Shown here: positions 11,410 through 12,389 of the stretch, in pieces
Numbering within the stretch: position 1 is the stretch's first letter
Layout: each line of letters begins with the position of its first letter
Assembly: GCA_900766745.1 (NCBI GenBank)
Contig: CAAFWR010000115.1
Location: 1 to 12,389, forward strand
DNA: 12,389 nucleotides
Direction: 5' to 3'
Origin: Methanobacteriaceae archaeon
Lineage (GTDB): Archaea; Methanobacteriota; Methanobacteria; Methanobacteriales; Methanobacteriaceae
Notes under the pieces: generated by a model
The model's input: the letters and a program-made list of their open reading frames with translations, nothing else
The model's database searches: none
What the model was told of the DNA's origin: nothing
Position numbers and translations under genes: made by a program

Positions 11410-12389
11410 AAGGCTATACAAGAAAAAATTGGGATGCACAAATCCTAGAAACATACGCATTAGGTTCGTTAACTGTAACAGCACCAACAAAAGACGAGGC
11501 AATTTCTATTCTGAAAATTATCAGTCAATACAGAAAATATGCTCCTTCATCTTGGCATCTTTTTGTTCAGATACCTGAAGATTTAGACGTATTTGAAGAA
11601 AACGTTACTTGTTCTGAAATTTCTGAAGAACCTCTTGTATCTGTTCGAGTGAATATCAATGGGGGTAATGGCTATAAATTTTCAGATGTTACTTCTGATG
11701 TGTCTCGAATGTTAATCATGTATTTAAGGCGTGATGAATCTTCCAAAGAGCTCTTGGAAGGAACTCCTTGGAAACTCGAATTTGAATATGACGAATATAT
11801 TAAAGGTCTTTCAGGCGAATGTGTTCCGTATAAAGAGCAGGATGAAATCGTACATAAAGCAAATCAGAAACTTGGAGAAGCCAAATTCAAAATCAAAGAT
11901 ATTCAATATCATGACGGCTGTATTATTGACTGTGGCAGATGTGGAATCTGTGAATCATTTGATTGTGCTTTGGTTTTCCTTCATATTGATGATTTATATA
12001 AAAAAGCTCGTTTTGGAGATAAGGAAGCTTCTCGGAAATTGTTTTGCTTATTAGATGACAACATCAAAGAATTTGCCAGATGGATTGCCACTCCAAAAGA
12101 AGAAGCGAAGAAAGAGATTTTCGAATTATCTGAAATGTTTAAGGATTTCTATAAAGCTTCAGAACCGGTATATACATGGACAGTTGTAAGCTTTTCTGAG
12201 GATTTTTCAGAGTCTTTGAAAATCGAACATGTCAAAGCCTCAAAAGAACAGATTCAAGAATACATGCTTTCTAAGATTGATTTGGAAGGTGTAGATGTTG
12301 AGATTTCACACGAAATGAATCGAACTGTCTATAGAAGTTGTTCGGAACTTGGTGGTAAGAAAATGACCTGGGTTGTTGAGAAGTGTCTG
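11403..12389 (+). CDS. Large unknown protein with Cys cluster, cut by right edge (329 codons seen)
   Basis: ATG 11403 lies behind AAGGCGAGGG and overlaps the 11065 gene by 7 bases. The frame stays open to the last base, so the end is outside the window. The N-terminal part (YTRKNWDAQILETYALGSLT, then P-S-S-W-H-L-F-V-Q-I-P-E-D-L) is unrecognised. Residues 173-188 hold C-x3-C-x2-C-x2-C-x4-C (CIIDCGRCGICESFDC), a compact cluster that could bind zinc or an iron-sulfur centre. A helical stretch (KARFGDKEASRKLFCLLDDN) follows, then a beta-rich end with YTWTVVSFSEDFSESLKIE. It is the last visible gene of the P4 operon. Confidence 0.8.
   Translation, partial: MLEGYTRKNWDAQILETYALGSLTVTAPTKDEAISILKIISQYRKYAPSSWHLFVQIPEDLDVFEENVTCSEISEEPLVSVRVNINGGNGYKFSDVTSDVSRMLIMYLRRDESSKELLEGTPWKLEFEYDEYIKGLSGECVPYKEQDEIVHKANQKLGEAKFKIKDIQYHDGCIIDCGRCGICESFDCALVFLHIDDLYKKARFGDKEASRKLFCLLDDNIKEFARWIATPKEEAKKEIFELSEMFKDFYKASEPVYTWTVVSFSEDFSESLKIEHVKASKEQIQEYMLSKIDLEGVDVEISHEMNRTVYRSCSELGGKKMTWVVEKCL

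Noticed and set aside
11366..12054. Frames at 11366-11578 and 11731-12054
   Set aside because: They are alternative frames within the open-ended 11403 gene, which is continuous for 329 codons to the right edge.
1..12389. CRISPR array, IS element or integrase
   Set aside because: No regularly spaced repeats, transposase motifs or terminal inverted repeats were seen.

Overview
The window is AT-rich. Every gene runs on the + strand, and nearly all are small (about 50 to 340 codons), tightly packed and preceded by strong AGGAGG-type ribosome binding sites. Several neighbours overlap as ATGA or by a few bases. Almost none resembles a housekeeping gene. This is the look of an early or accessory region of a large phage, or of a phage-like or plasmid-like element, in a low-GC Bacillota host, most plausibly a gut Clostridia such as Lachnospiraceae. 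No integrase, replication, packaging or structural gene is present, so the element type stays an inference.

Layout. 1-552: the tail of a gene plus a small coupled gene, closed by a terminator. 645-3148: a strong promoter, then two tandem copies of a small paralogous domain (called 'the FxI-RNGK family' here), a gene split by an in-frame TGA that carries a third copy, a 209-aa unknown and a terminator. 3199-4048: two unknown genes and a terminator. 4049-4261: a non-coding stretch with an inverted repeat, a direct repeat and a second strong promoter. 4262-5570: two small genes and a fusion of the FxI-RNGK domain to a Panacea (DUF4065, SocA/GepA-like) antitoxin domain. 5616-7342: a third promoter and five small genes, including a Cys-rich protein and a protein with a conserved C-H...H...E pattern. 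7343-7670: a 328-base gap rich in hairpins, read as a structured RNA. 7671-10230: an RlmN/Cfr-like radical-SAM enzyme, the fifth FxI-RNGK copy and three overlapping small genes. 10341-12389: a fourth promoter, a zinc-ribbon paralog of the 9296 gene, the debris of a third paralog, a small unknown and a large Cys-containing protein that runs off the right edge.

How it fits together. Four operons start from closely similar promoters (-35, 17-base spacer, ATATGG-type extended -10), so they are probably expressed together by host sigma-A. The strongest leads are the structured RNA in front of a radical-SAM enzyme that lacks one of the two catalytic cysteines of RlmN, the five-member FxI-RNGK family including its antitoxin fusion, and the split gene whose TGA follows directly on a perfect 8-bp hairpin. 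Functions beyond radical SAM and Panacea cannot be assigned from sequence alone.
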